Position numbers and translations under genes: made by a program. This document shows, one piece after another, positions 34,191-43,221 of a stretch of DNA of 64,000 bases (position 1 is the first letter of the stretch; each line of letters opens with the position of its first letter). The notes under the pieces were generated by a model, which saw only the letters and a program-made list of their open reading frames with translations, ran no database searches and was not told where the DNA came from. The stretch comes from Acidimicrobiales bacterium (GTDB lineage Bacteria; Actinomycetota; Acidimicrobiia; Acidimicrobiales; SHLQ01), in contig JAHDCX010000012.1 in NCBI GenBank assembly GCA_020629635.1, forward strand, positions 107,219 through 171,218, written 5' to 3'.

Positions 34191-35762
34191 ATGGCCAAAC
34201 AACTGGGACGCATTGTGACCGAACCCGCCGGGAACGCATCCGAAAACACGTGGGATGAGAACAACACCATGACGACCACCTCGTCGACAACTCCGGCGGA
34301 GGAGACCACGACCGGCCGACCCGGCGTGATCCTTCACCCTTCGTCGACCGTCTTCAACAACGGGCCATCGGGCCGCAGCCGAATCAACGCACGCAAGGCC
34401 GCCGTCTTCGTGGCGGACATGAACGCAATCGTGCTGTCCCTGCTCGTGGCCGGAATCATCCACCAGTGGTTGCGCCCGAATGACCCCACGTCGTCGGCGA
34501 CGTACTTCTGGCTCTTCTTTGCGTCCTTCCCGGTGTGGCCGCTCGCCTTCACGCGCCAATACCTCTACCGGGCCCGCCACATCGCCCGCTCTGCCGATGA
34601 AGCCGAGCGTGTCGTCAAAGCGATCTTCTTCGGCTTCATGGGCATCTTCGTGATCTCGATCTTTGCGCAGGTGACGCTGAGTCGAACCCTCGTCGTGGTC
34701 GCCGTCCTCGCCATGTTGGTCCTGGTCGGGATCGAACGGGCGCTCGCCCGCTGGATGTTCAAACGCTCCCGCAAGACCGGCCACAACCTCCGGAATGTGC
34801 TCATCATCGGCAAGAACGACGAAGGGGCCTTCGTTCGAGACATGCTCGACAACGACGCAGCACACGGATACAAGGTGCTCGGCTACCTCGAGGACGAACT
34901 CGACCAGGGCATCGAAGGCCTCGGAGACTCCGAAGCGGCCCTGCGAGCGATCCGCGAGGCCAAGGCCGGCGGAGTCATCATTGCGGCAACTGGCATCGAC
35001 GTGGCAACAAGCAATCAGTTGATTCGAACACTCACCGAGAACGACGTCCACGTCGAGCTGAGCTCGACGCTCTGCGACATCGCCTCCGACCGGCTGACCA
35101 TCCGCCCGCTGGGGCGGTTCCCGATGGTGTACATCGAGCCCGTCGAGCGCAATGGCTGGCGGGCGTTCGCCAAGCAGAGCTTCGACTACGTGCTCGGCAC
35201 GTTCTTCTTCCTCGCAACGCTCCCGATACTGATCGGCGCGATCATCGCCATCAAGGTCACCAGCCCCGGGCCGGTGTTCTTCAAGCAGGTTCGAGTTGGC
35301 CGCGACGGCGAGGAGTTCGAGGTCTACAAGCTCCGCACGATGGTGGTGAATGCCGAGGAGCTCCTCGAGAATGTCCGTCACCTCAACGAGGCCAAGGGAC
35401 CGATCTTCAAGATCAAGGACGATCCCCGCATCACCAAGGTCGGCCGAATCCTCCGCAAGACCTCGATCGACGAGCTCCCACAGTTCATCAACGTCATCCG
35501 CGGCGAGATGAGCATCGTCGGCCCACGCCCCGCCCTCCCCAACGAGGTCGAGCAATGGCCGCCCACTCTGCGTAACCGTCTGCGTGTTCAACCCGGCATC
35601 ACCGGTATGTGGCAGGTGGGCGGACGCCTCGACGGCGACGGCGAAGACGACGACTATGGTCAGCTCGACCTGTACTACGTCGACAACTGGACCCTCATCA
35701 CCGATCTCACGATCATTCTTCGCACGGTCCCCGCAGTGCTGCTCCAGAAGGGCAGTTACTGA
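34191..35762 (+). CDS. Exopolysaccharide-type polyprenyl glycosylphosphotransferase
   Basis: A 523-residue WbaP/CpsE-like enzyme that transfers a sugar-1-phosphate from UDP-sugar to undecaprenyl phosphate at the inner membrane. Four N-terminal transmembrane helices (about 65-180), a CoA-binding-like middle ([21 protein letters not shown]), a fifth helix ([23 protein letters not shown]), then the catalytic domain with [43 protein letters not shown] and [13 protein letters not shown]. No other polysaccharide genes are adjacent. An internal ATG at 34270 is an alternative start. Confidence 0.92.
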   Translation: MAKQLGRIVTEPAGNASENTWDENNTMTTTSSTTPAEETTTGRPGVILHPSSTVFNNGPSGRSRINARKAAVFVADMNAIVLSLLVAGIIHQWLRPNDPTSSATYFWLFFASFPVWPLAFTRQYLYRARHIARSADEAERVVKAIFFGFMGIFVISIFAQVTLSRTLVVVAVLAMLVLVGIERALARWMFKRSRKTGHNLRNVLIIGKNDEGAFVRDMLDNDAAHGYKVLGYLEDELDQGIEGLGDSEAALRAIREAKAGGVIIAATGIDVATSNQLIRTLTENDVHVELSSTLCDIASDRLTIRPLGRFPMVYIEPVERNGWRAFAKQSFDYVLGTFFFLATLPILIGAIIAIKVTSPGPVFFKQVRVGRDGEEFEVYKLRTMVVNAEELLENVRHLNEAKGPIFKIKDDPRITKVGRILRKTSIDELPQFINVIRGEMSIVGPRPALPNEVEQWPPTLRNRLRVQPGITGMWQVGGRLDGDGEDDDYGQLDLYYVDNWTLITDLTIILRTVPAVLLQKGSY

Positions 35763-35775
35763 CAGACCGGGGTCG

Positions 35776-35781
35776 TAGCAT
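35776..35781 (+). promoter_or_regulatory. -10 box of a putative leaderless promoter for the UvrD-like helicase
   Basis: TAGCAT lies 8 nt before the ATG at 35790 and there is no ribosome-binding site. It would let the helicase be transcribed independently of the sugar transferase ending at 35762. Confidence 0.4.
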
Positions 35782-35789
35782 GCGCTGCC

Positions 35790-38588
35790 ATGGGGTCGAT
35801 TTCCTGTGGCAACTGCGGACAGACGCATTCGAGCGTCGCCGAGGTTCGCGCCTGCCACAGCGGCCAGGCACCCTCGACGCCTGCTGTCGTTCCGGCGCGA
35901 CCCGATGACGCGGCGACCGCTGCGGCGACGCCATCGCCCCTGACGTGCGAACCGCAGGCGGTGGCGGGACCCGACGTCCTCGGACGCCGCCTGCTCATCG
36001 CTCCGGACACCGAGATTCCACGGCCGTGGGATGCCGCTCCGAGAGTTCGTCTCGCCGAGCCGGACCTCCTCGACCGATTGACCGAACTGCATCACTCCCG
36101 CACGCGTGCCGTCGTCATCGCCGACACCGACCTTCCCTCCCCCGGACCCGTGACCTTGTCGACGTTCTGGGAGCTCGACGCCGGCACGGAGCTTCCGGAC
36201 GAACGACTCGCCCACCTGATTCGTGCCAACACCATCGACGCTCGCGACCAGGACGTGGTTCGCTTCGACGCCATCCGTCGGGCGCTCGACGCCGGCGCCA
36301 CGTTCCTTGGCGGACCCGACGGCGACGTCCGTCTCCCAGACGGCTCGATCGCCTGGTGCGACGAGGGCCCGCTGGCCTGGTTCGACGACCTCGAAAACCA
36401 CGTCGTGCCGAGCGTGCACCTGGAGCGTGGTTCGCTCCGCCCCCTCGGCAGACAGGCTCCTCGGGCCGACCTCGCAAACGACCAGCTCGCCGCGGTTGCG
36501 CACTCCGGAGGCGGAGCCCGGATCATTGCGCCCGCAGGCTCAGGCAAGACCCGGGTCCTCACGGAGCGGGCTCGTCATCTCCTGATGGACCGGGCGATCG
36601 ACCCGGCGACAGTTTGTCTCGTCGCCTTCAACGTGCGGGCGCGCGAAGAGATGCAGAGCCGGACGACCGATCTGAACGGCCTCGAGATCCGCACGCTGAA
36701 CTCGTTGGCGCTGGCGATCGTGAACGGGACGGGTGGGTTCGTGCGCAGCCGGACGCTCGACGGATCCCTCAACGTGATCGACGAACGTGAGGTCCGCCGA
36801 ATCCTCGATCGGCTTCTCCCGAAGTCTCGACGTCAGGCGATGACCGATCCGGCGGCGGTCTGGATCGAGGCCATCAACGCCGCCCGACTTCGACTTCGCG
36901 ACCCGCAGCTCGTCGAGTCCGATTTCGGTGGTGATGTGGACGGGCTCGTCGATGTGCTTCCAGAGTTTCGTCGCCGCCTCGCTGCGGGTGGGTCGATCGA
37001 CTTCAGCGATCAAATCCTGCGCGCCGTCGAGATTCTGGTCACGGATCCGGTGGCCCGGACCGCGGCTCGCCGACGGTGCCGAATTCTGCTCGTGGACGAG
37101 TTCCAGGATCTGGCGCCTGCCCACGTGCTTCTGCTGCGCCTTCTCGCCGGACCCCAGGCAGAGATCTTCGGCGTGGGCGACGACGACCAGACGATCTACG
37201 GCTACAACGGGGCGAGCCCCGAGTGGCTCATCGACTTTTCGCGCCACGTGCCCGGCGCAGGCAGCCACGGGCTCGAGGTCAACTATCGGTGCCCCTCCGA
37301 CGTCGTCGCAGCGGCCTCGACGTTGCTGTCACACAACCGCCGAAGAGTCGACAAGACGATTTGCGCTCGACCGGGCCGCCGAGATCCGGCGGCGGCACTC
37401 ACGATCGAAGAAGCCGAAACACCACAGGGGACGCTCGACAAGCTGGTCGCCTGGGTGAGCGATCGAGTGACCGGCGGGGCATCGCCCGAGGACATCGCCA
37501 TCCTCACCCGGGTGAACGCCACGCTGTTGGCACCGATGGTTGCGCTTCGAGAGGCCGGCATCTCCACGACCCAGGCGGTTCATGCGAGCTTTCTCCATCG
37601 GACGGGCGTTGCAGGAGCGGTCGCCTGGCTCGACCTGGCAACGGCTCCGGATGGACTCCTTCCCGGGGAGGACCTTGCAACCGCCGCTCGACGTCCACCT
37701 CGGGCGCTGCACCCAAGATTCGTCGAATGGATCTCCGAGAAGACTTCGCCCGCCGAGATCGAGGCGATGGCCAACCGGCTGCGCGAGGACCGAGACCGTG
37801 ACAAGGTGCTCGGCTTCGTCGAAGACCTCGAACACATCCGACGCAGCGTCCGCGACGGCGCAACCACCCGCGATCTCCTCGAAGTGATTCGAGACGACAT
37901 CGGCATGGGTGGCGCGCTCGAACGTCGACTCGACGCGTCCAAGCGTTCCGTCGATCGCTCTGCCCACGGCGACGACCTGGATGCGATGATCGCGATCGCC
38001 GACCTCCACCCCGAACCGTCCACATTCGTTGGGTGGCTGCGAGCGCAGCTCACCCCCACCGACGACGCGGACTCCGACGCTCCCCGGGTGACCCTGTCGA
38101 CAATTCATCGCGTCAAAGGGCTCGAATGGCCGCACGTCGTCGTCCACGAGGCAAACGCCGGTCTCTTCCCCCATCGCCTCAGCGACGACGTCGAAGAGGA
38201 ACGGAGACTGTTTCACGTTGGGATCACCCGGTGTTCGTCCGACGTCCTGGTGACTTCGACCGAACCGTCGTCGCCGTTCCTCCCTCAACTCCACGAGGAG
38301 TACGACCCAACGACGGCACCAACACCAGAAGAGAGACCACGTCGTGTGGGCCGCGCAGAACCGTCGAAGCCGGACAACGACGATCCGCGACGGGAGGCGC
38401 TCCGAGCCTGGCGCCTCGACCGGGCACGCGCCGACGGCGTGCCGCCTTACGTCATCTTCAACGATCGAACGATGGACGAACTCCTCGCACGCGCACCGTC
38501 CAACACTCGCGAGCTCTTGGCCGTCCCCGGGATCGGACCGGCGAAGGTCACCAACTACGGAGACGACCTGCTCGCCTTCTTTGCGTGA
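35790..38588 (+). CDS. UvrD/Rep-type superfamily 1 helicase with N-terminal Cys motif and C-terminal HRDC domain
   Basis: A 932-residue SF1 helicase. The N-terminus has CGNCGQTHSSVAEVRACHSG, a likely zinc-binding finger, then about 190 residues of unrecognised sequence. The helicase motifs follow: I APAGSGKTRVLTERA, II LLVDEFQDL, III/Q-like GVGDDDQTIYGYNGA, V/VI LSTIHRVKGLEWPHVVVHEA and RRLFHVGITRC. The C-terminus ends with an HRDC-like domain (REALRAWRLDRARADGVPPYVIFNDRTMDELLARAP...GIGPAKVTNYG). No nuclease domain. It likely acts in DNA repair; homologues are actinobacterial UvrD2-like. Confidence 0.9.
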   Translation: MGSISCGNCGQTHSSVAEVRACHSGQAPSTPAVVPARPDDAATAAATPSPLTCEPQAVAGPDVLGRRLLIAPDTEIPRPWDAAPRVRLAEPDLLDRLTELHHSRTRAVVIADTDLPSPGPVTLSTFWELDAGTELPDERLAHLIRANTIDARDQDVVRFDAIRRALDAGATFLGGPDGDVRLPDGSIAWCDEGPLAWFDDLENHVVPSVHLERGSLRPLGRQAPRADLANDQLAAVAHSGGGARIIAPAGSGKTRVLTERARHLLMDRAIDPATVCLVAFNVRAREEMQSRTTDLNGLEIRTLNSLALAIVNGTGGFVRSRTLDGSLNVIDEREVRRILDRLLPKSRRQAMTDPAAVWIEAINAARLRLRDPQLVESDFGGDVDGLVDVLPEFRRRLAAGGSIDFSDQILRAVEILVTDPVARTAARRRCRILLVDEFQDLAPAHVLLLRLLAGPQAEIFGVGDDDQTIYGYNGASPEWLIDFSRHVPGAGSHGLEVNYRCPSDVVAAASTLLSHNRRRVDKTICARPGRRDPAAALTIEEAETPQGTLDKLVAWVSDRVTGGASPEDIAILTRVNATLLAPMVALREAGISTTQAVHASFLHRTGVAGAVAWLDLATAPDGLLPGEDLATAARRPPRALHPRFVEWISEKTSPAEIEAMANRLREDRDRDKVLGFVEDLEHIRRSVRDGATTRDLLEVIRDDIGMGGALERRLDASKRSVDRSAHGDDLDAMIAIADLHPEPSTFVGWLRAQLTPTDDADSDAPRVTLSTIHRVKGLEWPHVVVHEANAGLFPHRLSDDVEEERRLFHVGITRCSSDVLVTSTEPSSPFLPQLHEEYDPTTAPTPEERPRRVGRAEPSKPDNDDPRREALRAWRLDRARADGVPPYVIFNDRTMDELLARAPSNTRELLAVPGIGPAKVTNYGDDLLAFFA

Positions 38589-38610
38589 GCGTTCGGCCCT
38601 GCGAAGGTCG

Positions 38611-39108
38611 TCACTCGATCCCGGGGATCGCGATAGCGCCGGTGCGTTGGAGCTCGACGATGCCGTACGGCTGCAGCTTGTCCAAGAAGCTGTCGAGCTC
38701 CTCGGGGCGGCTGGAGAGCGAGAGGATCATGTCCGTCCCTCGCACACGCAGCACAGCGCCGCTGAACCCGGAAACGAGTTGGAGCACGTCGTCGACGAGC
38801 GCATCATCGGAGAGCGAAAGCCGGACGAGCACCATCTCCCGCAGCGCCGACGACTCTGGAGGCAGGTCGCGAATGTCGACGACATTGATGAGTTTGTCGA
38901 GCTGCTTCTTGACTTGATCGAGCGACGCCGACTCGGCGTCGACGACGATGGTGATGCGGCTGAAGCGCTCGTCGGTGGGCGCAACGGCAAGGGACTCGAT
39001 GTTGAACCCCCGGCGAGCGAACAATCCCGCAACTCGAGCGAGCACGCCGGCCTTGTTTTCGACGAGCACGGCGAGCGTGTGGGTTTCTTTGGCGAGGACC
39101 GGTCTCAT
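38611..39108 (-). CDS. ilvN: Acetolactate synthase small (regulatory) subunit
   Basis: A 165-residue protein with an N-terminal ACT domain (HTLAVLVENKAGVLARVAGLFARRGFNIESLAV) and the second ALS small-subunit domain (MVLVRLSLSDDALVDDVLQLVSGFSGAVLRVRGTDMILSLSS). It mediates valine feedback inhibition of IlvB. ATG overlaps the ilvB stop (ATGA). It lies downstream of the attenuated ilvB promoter, so it is coexpressed. Confidence 0.96.
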   Translation of the reverse strand: MRPVLAKETHTLAVLVENKAGVLARVAGLFARRGFNIESLAVAPTDERFSRITIVVDAESASLDQVKKQLDKLINVVDIRDLPPESSALREMVLVRLSLSDDALVDDVLQLVSGFSGAVLRVRGTDMILSLSSRPEELDSFLDKLQPYGIVELQRTGAIAIPGIE

Positions 39109-40835
39109 GCTCGCGTCTCCTTCTGCTGGAACGGTGGGACCACGATGTCGGAGTTGGACTTGCCGCCGGGAACCATCGGGTAGACGTTCTCGTCGGGTTC
39201 GGTCACGAACTCGACCACGACCGGACGGTCGTTGATCGCATTGGCTCGTTCGATCGCGTCTTCGACCTCGTCGGGATCCTCGACGCGGATGGCGACGCAG
39301 CCCATGGCTTCGGACAGCTTGATGTAGTCGGGCACGGGTCCCGACAGGTCAACCTCGGACAGGCGATTCGAATAGAACATCTCCTGCCATTGACGGACCA
39401 TGCCGAGATAGGTGTTGTTCAGGAGGGCAACCTTGATCGGGATGTTCTCGACGGCTGCGGTGATCAATTCCTGGCACGTCATCTGGAAACAGCCGTCGCC
39501 GTCAATCGCCCACACCGTCTTGTCGGGCATACCAGCCTTGGCGCCGATTGCTGCGGGAATCGAGTAGCCCATGGTGCCGAGGCCACCGGAGTTGAGCCAG
39601 GTGTAGGGATGGTCGAAGGCCCAGTATTGGCTCGCCCACATCTGGTGCTGGCCGACGCCCGACGCAACGATCGTGTCGCCCGGTGAGCCGTCACGAAGCT
39701 TCTCGATCACCATCTGTGGCTTGAGCTTGCCGCCGGCCTCTGCGGGTTCGTAGGCAAGCGGGTAGTTCTCCTGCCAGCCCGAGAGCTTGGAGCGCCAGGG
39801 TCCGTGGTCGGCCACCTTGGCGTCACCGAGTGCATCGAGCAGCGATGCGATCACTCGTTTGGCGTCGCCGCGGATCGCGACGTCCGGCTGGCGAATCTTT
39901 CCGAGCTCCGCCGGATCGATATCGACGTGGATGACCTTGGCGTCTGGAGCGAAAGAATCGAGGCGGCCGGTGACCCGGTCGTCGAAGCGGCTGCCGAGCG
40001 CGATCAGGAGGTCCGCCTCCTGCATCGCCATGACGGCCGTGTAATTGCCGTGCATGCCCGGCATACCGAGGTTGAGCGGATGACTGTCCGGAAGTGCGCC
40101 CCGAGCCATCAACGTCGTCACGACGGGCGTGTCGGTTCGTTCTGCGAGCGCCTGGAGCTCAGCTGCGGCGCGGGCCTTCAGGATCCCGCCTCCCGCGTAG
40201 ATGACCGGCTTGGTTGCGCTGCGGAGCAGCTCGAGTGCAGCGGCGACATCGGTGGGCTCGGCGTCGAGCACGGGGCGGAAACCGGGCAGGTCGACCGGGA
40301 CCGGGTCGCGCCAGGTCATCGCCGAGTCGGGGTTCATTGCGTCGGTGATGTTCTTCGGAAGGTCGATGAGCACCGGACCCGGCCGTCCGTGCGTCGCAAT
40401 GTGAAATGCCTCGTGCACGACCTGTGGGATGTCGTTGGGGTCTGACACCAGGTAGTTGTGCTTCGTGATCGACATCGTGATGCCGGTGGTGTCGGTCTCC
40501 TGGAAGGCATCGGTGCCGATCAGGCCGTACGGCACCTGCCCGGTGATCGCGACCATCGGCACCGAATCGAGGTAGGCGTCAGCGAGTGGCGTCACGATGT
40601 TGGTCGCCGCCGGGCCGCTCGTCACCATGACCACGCCTGGCTTTCCGGTGGCATGGGCGTAGCCCGAGGCCATATGGCCGGCGCCCTGTTCGTGTCGGAC
40701 GAGCACGTGGCGAAGTCCGGCGTCGAGAACCGAGTCATATACCGGAAGGATCGCACCGCCGGGGTAACCAAAGACGATCTCGACGCCTTCGTGTTCCAGT
40801 GCTTTGAGGAGTGCTTGTCCTCCGTCCATCTCCAT
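39105..40835 (-). CDS. ilvB: Acetolactate synthase large subunit
   Basis: Thiamine-diphosphate enzyme for the first common step of valine, leucine and isoleucine synthesis. The 576-residue protein has the catalytic Glu49 (VRHEQGAGHMASGYA), IVFGYPGGAILPVYD and the ThDP motif AIDGDGCFQMTCQELITAAVENIPIKVALLNN. I chose ATG 40835 (MEMDGGQALL), preceded by aaggaa; a longer frame to 40940 starts inside the attenuator hairpin and cannot be the real start. It is followed by ilvN; ilvC is not in the window. Confidence 0.96.
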   Translation of the reverse strand: MEMDGGQALLKALEHEGVEIVFGYPGGAILPVYDSVLDAGLRHVLVRHEQGAGHMASGYAHATGKPGVVMVTSGPAATNIVTPLADAYLDSVPMVAITGQVPYGLIGTDAFQETDTTGITMSITKHNYLVSDPNDIPQVVHEAFHIATHGRPGPVLIDLPKNITDAMNPDSAMTWRDPVPVDLPGFRPVLDAEPTDVAAALELLRSATKPVIYAGGGILKARAAAELQALAERTDTPVVTTLMARGALPDSHPLNLGMPGMHGNYTAVMAMQEADLLIALGSRFDDRVTGRLDSFAPDAKVIHVDIDPAELGKIRQPDVAIRGDAKRVIASLLDALGDAKVADHGPWRSKLSGWQENYPLAYEPAEAGGKLKPQMVIEKLRDGSPGDTIVASGVGQHQMWASQYWAFDHPYTWLNSGGLGTMGYSIPAAIGAKAGMPDKTVWAIDGDGCFQMTCQELITAAVENIPIKVALLNNTYLGMVRQWQEMFYSNRLSEVDLSGPVPDYIKLSEAMGCVAIRVEDPDEVEDAIERANAINDRPVVVEFVTEPDENVYPMVPGGKSNSDIVVPPFQQKETRA

Positions 40836-40918
40836 GTCGATGTTCCTTGTCGTGAGCGTGGGTGCCTGTTCCCGGGCGGGGTCGGCGTCGTCATCGTGTT
40901 CGGTTCTTGGTCGGTCCC

Positions 40919-40950
40919 AAAAACCAAAGAGCCTTCCCATCTGGGAAGGC
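40919..40950 (-). terminator. ilvB attenuator terminator hairpin
   Basis: On the minus strand an 8-bp perfect stem (gccttccc/gggaaggc, positions 40950-40943 with 40938-40931, loop agat) is followed by ctctttggttttt. This is an intrinsic terminator located 27 nt after the leader-peptide stop and 84 nt before the ilvB start. Confidence 0.85.
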
Positions 40951-40954
40951 AGGC

Positions 40955-40978
40955 AGCACTCAGCGGGGGCTGAGTGCT
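40955..40978 (-). promoter_or_regulatory. Leader stem-loop between leader peptide and attenuator
   Basis: A 10-bp perfect stem (agcactcagc/gctgagtgct) with loop cccc. It overlaps the TAG stop of the leader peptide (40977-40979), so a ribosome at the end of the leader would melt it. This is the layout of a translation-sensing attenuator. The alternative antiterminator pairing was not resolved by eye. Confidence 0.7.
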
Positions 40979-41012
40979 ACACGAGTACTACGATGATGAG
41001 GTCGAATTTCAC
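40977..41012 (-). CDS. ilvB leader peptide MKFDLIIVVLV
   Basis: An 11-residue ORF (GTG AAA TTC GAC CTC ATC ATC GTA GTA CTC GTG TAG) in which 7 of the 11 residues are Leu, Ile or Val, the products of the pathway. It sits directly upstream of a stem-loop and an intrinsic terminator in the ilvB leader. A -10 box 6 nt before the GTG implies a leaderless leader peptide. The order and composition are those of classic ilv attenuators; sensing of branched-chain aminoacyl-tRNA is inferred. Confidence 0.88.
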   Translation of the reverse strand: MKFDLIIVVLV

Positions 41013-41018
41013 GGTCGC

Positions 41019-41048
41019 AGTATGCCCGCGTCGTGTGACCTTCGACAA
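41019..41048 (-). promoter_or_regulatory. ilvBN promoter
   Basis: Minus strand -35 TTGTCG (41048-41043), 18-nt spacer and -10 CATACT (41024-41019). Transcription would begin about 7 nt downstream, at or next to the GTG of the leader peptide. The region also lies upstream of the divergent NadD-like gene, 20 nt before its ATG. Confidence 0.6.
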
Positions 41049-41067
41049 CATCGAGGAGGTCCCCCAG

Positions 41068-41604
41068 ATGGAGAACCGTCGTCGGGCCGCCTACCCGGGG
41101 AGCTTCAATCCGCTCACCATCGCGCACCTCGCCGTCATCGACGCCGCGCACGAGCAGCTCGGACTCGACGAGATCGACCTCATCGTGTCCGAAGTCGCCC
41201 TCGACAAGCCGGCACCACCCGGCCCCTCCCTCGCCGAACGGCTCGCCCTGATCGAGTCCGATCTGCTGGACCGTCCGTGGGCCCGAGTCCGCACCACGAG
41301 TCGCCAGCTGATTGCCGACATCGCGTCGGGCTACGACGCCGTCGTGATGGGAGCGGACAAGTGGCGACAGATCAACGACGTCCGGTACTACGCCGGAGTC
41401 GAAGACCGCAACCGAGCGATCGCCGAACTCCCCCTCGTCGCCATCGCTCCGCGAGATGGCGACCCGACACCGCTACCCGACGACGGCATCGTGGTGTTGG
41501 ACGTTGCTGAGCGGTACCGCACTGTGTCGTCGACGACGGCACGGACATCGGATCCTGCCGCCATCGCCCCCGCTGCACGACGGTGGTGGTCGCTGCGCCC
41601 CTGA
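41068..41604 (+). CDS. NadD-like nucleotidyltransferase
   Basis: A 178-residue protein of the nicotinate-mononucleotide adenylyltransferase superfamily. The signature YPGSFNPLTIAHLAV (GxFNPxTxxH) and a late VSSTTAR (compare ISSTxIR) are both present. It is shorter than typical NadD, and DKWRQ near 100 replaces part of the usual active site, so its substrate is uncertain. RBS gaggaggt precedes ATG 41068. It is divergent from the ilvBN leader. Confidence 0.78.
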   Translation: MENRRRAAYPGSFNPLTIAHLAVIDAAHEQLGLDEIDLIVSEVALDKPAPPGPSLAERLALIESDLLDRPWARVRTTSRQLIADIASGYDAVVMGADKWRQINDVRYYAGVEDRNRAIAELPLVAIAPRDGDPTPLPDDGIVVLDVAERYRTVSSTTARTSDPAAIAPAARRWWSLRP

Positions 41605-41671
41605 CCCCTGGCCGACAGCGGAAGCCAAACCTCGCAAACACGGCCCGCCCGCGGTGCCGTTTTCCTGCACG

Positions 41672-43171
41672 GTGAGTAAGTTCGCGGCCATGGGCGTCGG
41701 CGCATCCTGGGCTGTCGGGGTGGGAGTGGTCGTCGTCGCGCTCAGCGCGCCGTTGGCGGCAACGACCCAACCCGCAGAAGACGTCGCTCGGGTCGAACTT
41801 CCCTCGGGTCCCGACGTTGTTGCGATTCACGCCTGGGCGGCGGAGAGCGCCCCGTGCGTGCTTGACGCTGACGTCCTGGTCGGCATCAGCAAGGCGGTGT
41901 CGAATCACGCCGACATCGAGGGGTTCGAGTTCGACTCGGCCGGGACCCTTCGCCCTCCCCTGCTCGGCGAGATTCAAGACGGCGGACGAGGCGGACTCGC
42001 GAAGATCGTCGACACCGATGCTGGGACACTCGACGGTGACGCCGAGTGGGATCGCCCGGTCGGGCCGATGCAGTTCCTCCCCGAGTCGTGGGCGCAGTTT
42101 GGCCTCGACGGCAACGCAGACGGACTCGCTGACCCTCACAACATCTGGGACGCGTCGGCCGCCGCGGCCGCGATGTTGTGCGACAGCGGGACCCGAGCCG
42201 AGGCCATCCGCCGCTACACGGGCAGTGACGAGCTCGCCGAACGAGCACAGAACGCCATCGATGTGGTCGTCGCAGAACGGGTCGAGGATAAATCGGCGCG
42301 ACGAGGCCCGGACGGAATCGTCGTCGTCGAACAGCGGACGCCGAGGCGGAATGCGCTGGAGAGTCACGCGGCCGAAGCCGAGCCACCCTCTGGCGACTGG
42401 GACGGCGACGGACGGCCGGGCTCTGCCGAGTGGATCATGCTCGAGGACGAAACTCTTGCGTTGCAGCGAATCGACGACGCCGGGTTCCTGTGGGCGGCAC
42501 CCCTCGTGATCGATCCGGATTCCACTCCACTCGTCGGCGACTGGGACGGCGACGGGTATGACACGGTCGCGCTGTGGGACGTCACCGAGGACGCCAGTGT
42601 CCGATATCTCGACGCGGCCGGCACGGTGGTCTCGACCGAGACCGGACTCCCGGCAGACTCGACGGTTTCGGCGGCCAGCGAACACGTGGTTCGGCTGTTC
42701 CGAGAAGAGGGGTTCGATCTCCGAGGCCCCGAGGTCGTCGTCGCCTCGGCCTCCATCGAGCCCGCGGACATCATCATTGCCGCCAACGGCACGATCGTGG
42801 TCTTGGTGGATGTCGCCGGGATCCGTGTCTCAACGGAGATCGGCGAGCAAGTGGCGGCGATGGTCGAAGCGGCCGCTGAAGATGGGGTCGAGCTGACGGG
42901 TTGGGGATGGCGCAGCCACCAGCGACAGATCGAGTTGCGCGAGGCCCACTGTGAGGACCCCGTCTCGACACCGCCGGCCGACTGCACGCCGCCGACCGCC
43001 TACCCCGGACAATCGAGACACGAGCTCGGTCTGGCGATCGACTTTCACGTCGAGCAGAAGGCCATCGGGCGAGGATCGCCACAGTTCGCCTGGCTCGCCG
43101 AGAACGCCGAGGACTACGGCCTGTTCAACCTCGAGTCAGAGCCCTGGCACTGGTCCGTGGACGGCCGCTGA
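41672..43171 (+). CDS. Cell-wall protein: degenerate SLT_2 domain, FG-GAP-like repeats and VanY-type D,D-carboxypeptidase
   Basis: A 499-residue secreted protein. Signal peptide MSKFAAMGVGASWAVGVGVVVVALSAPLAAT. The first domain is the SLT_2 type (CVLDADVLVGISKAVSNHAD...DRPVGPMQFLPESWAQF) but has Val76 where the paralogue at 9600 has the catalytic Glu. Two FG-GAP-like motifs follow (SGDWDGDGRPG, VGDWDGDGYDT). The C-terminus is an M15B (VanY) peptidase with SRHELGLAIDFHV (His450, Asp457) and EPWHWSV (His493). It therefore probably trims peptide stems and may bind, but not cut, glycan. The first SLT_2 half looks dead. Confidence 0.87.
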   Translation: MSKFAAMGVGASWAVGVGVVVVALSAPLAATTQPAEDVARVELPSGPDVVAIHAWAAESAPCVLDADVLVGISKAVSNHADIEGFEFDSAGTLRPPLLGEIQDGGRGGLAKIVDTDAGTLDGDAEWDRPVGPMQFLPESWAQFGLDGNADGLADPHNIWDASAAAAAMLCDSGTRAEAIRRYTGSDELAERAQNAIDVVVAERVEDKSARRGPDGIVVVEQRTPRRNALESHAAEAEPPSGDWDGDGRPGSAEWIMLEDETLALQRIDDAGFLWAAPLVIDPDSTPLVGDWDGDGYDTVALWDVTEDASVRYLDAAGTVVSTETGLPADSTVSAASEHVVRLFREEGFDLRGPEVVVASASIEPADIIIAANGTIVVLVDVAGIRVSTEIGEQVAAMVEAAAEDGVELTGWGWRSHQRQIELREAHCEDPVSTPPADCTPPTAYPGQSRHELGLAIDFHVEQKAIGRGSPQFAWLAENAEDYGLFNLESEPWHWSVDGR

Positions 43172-43221
43172 CGAGGATCTGCCACCGCTAGGCGGCCGGG
43201 TCGAGGTTTCTCCTGAGGCGA

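Noticed and set aside
40836..40940. Longer N-terminus for acetolactate synthase starting MGRLFGFWDRPRT
   Set aside because: Its start codon lies inside the attenuator hairpin, and a proper ribosome-binding site precedes the shorter start at 40835.
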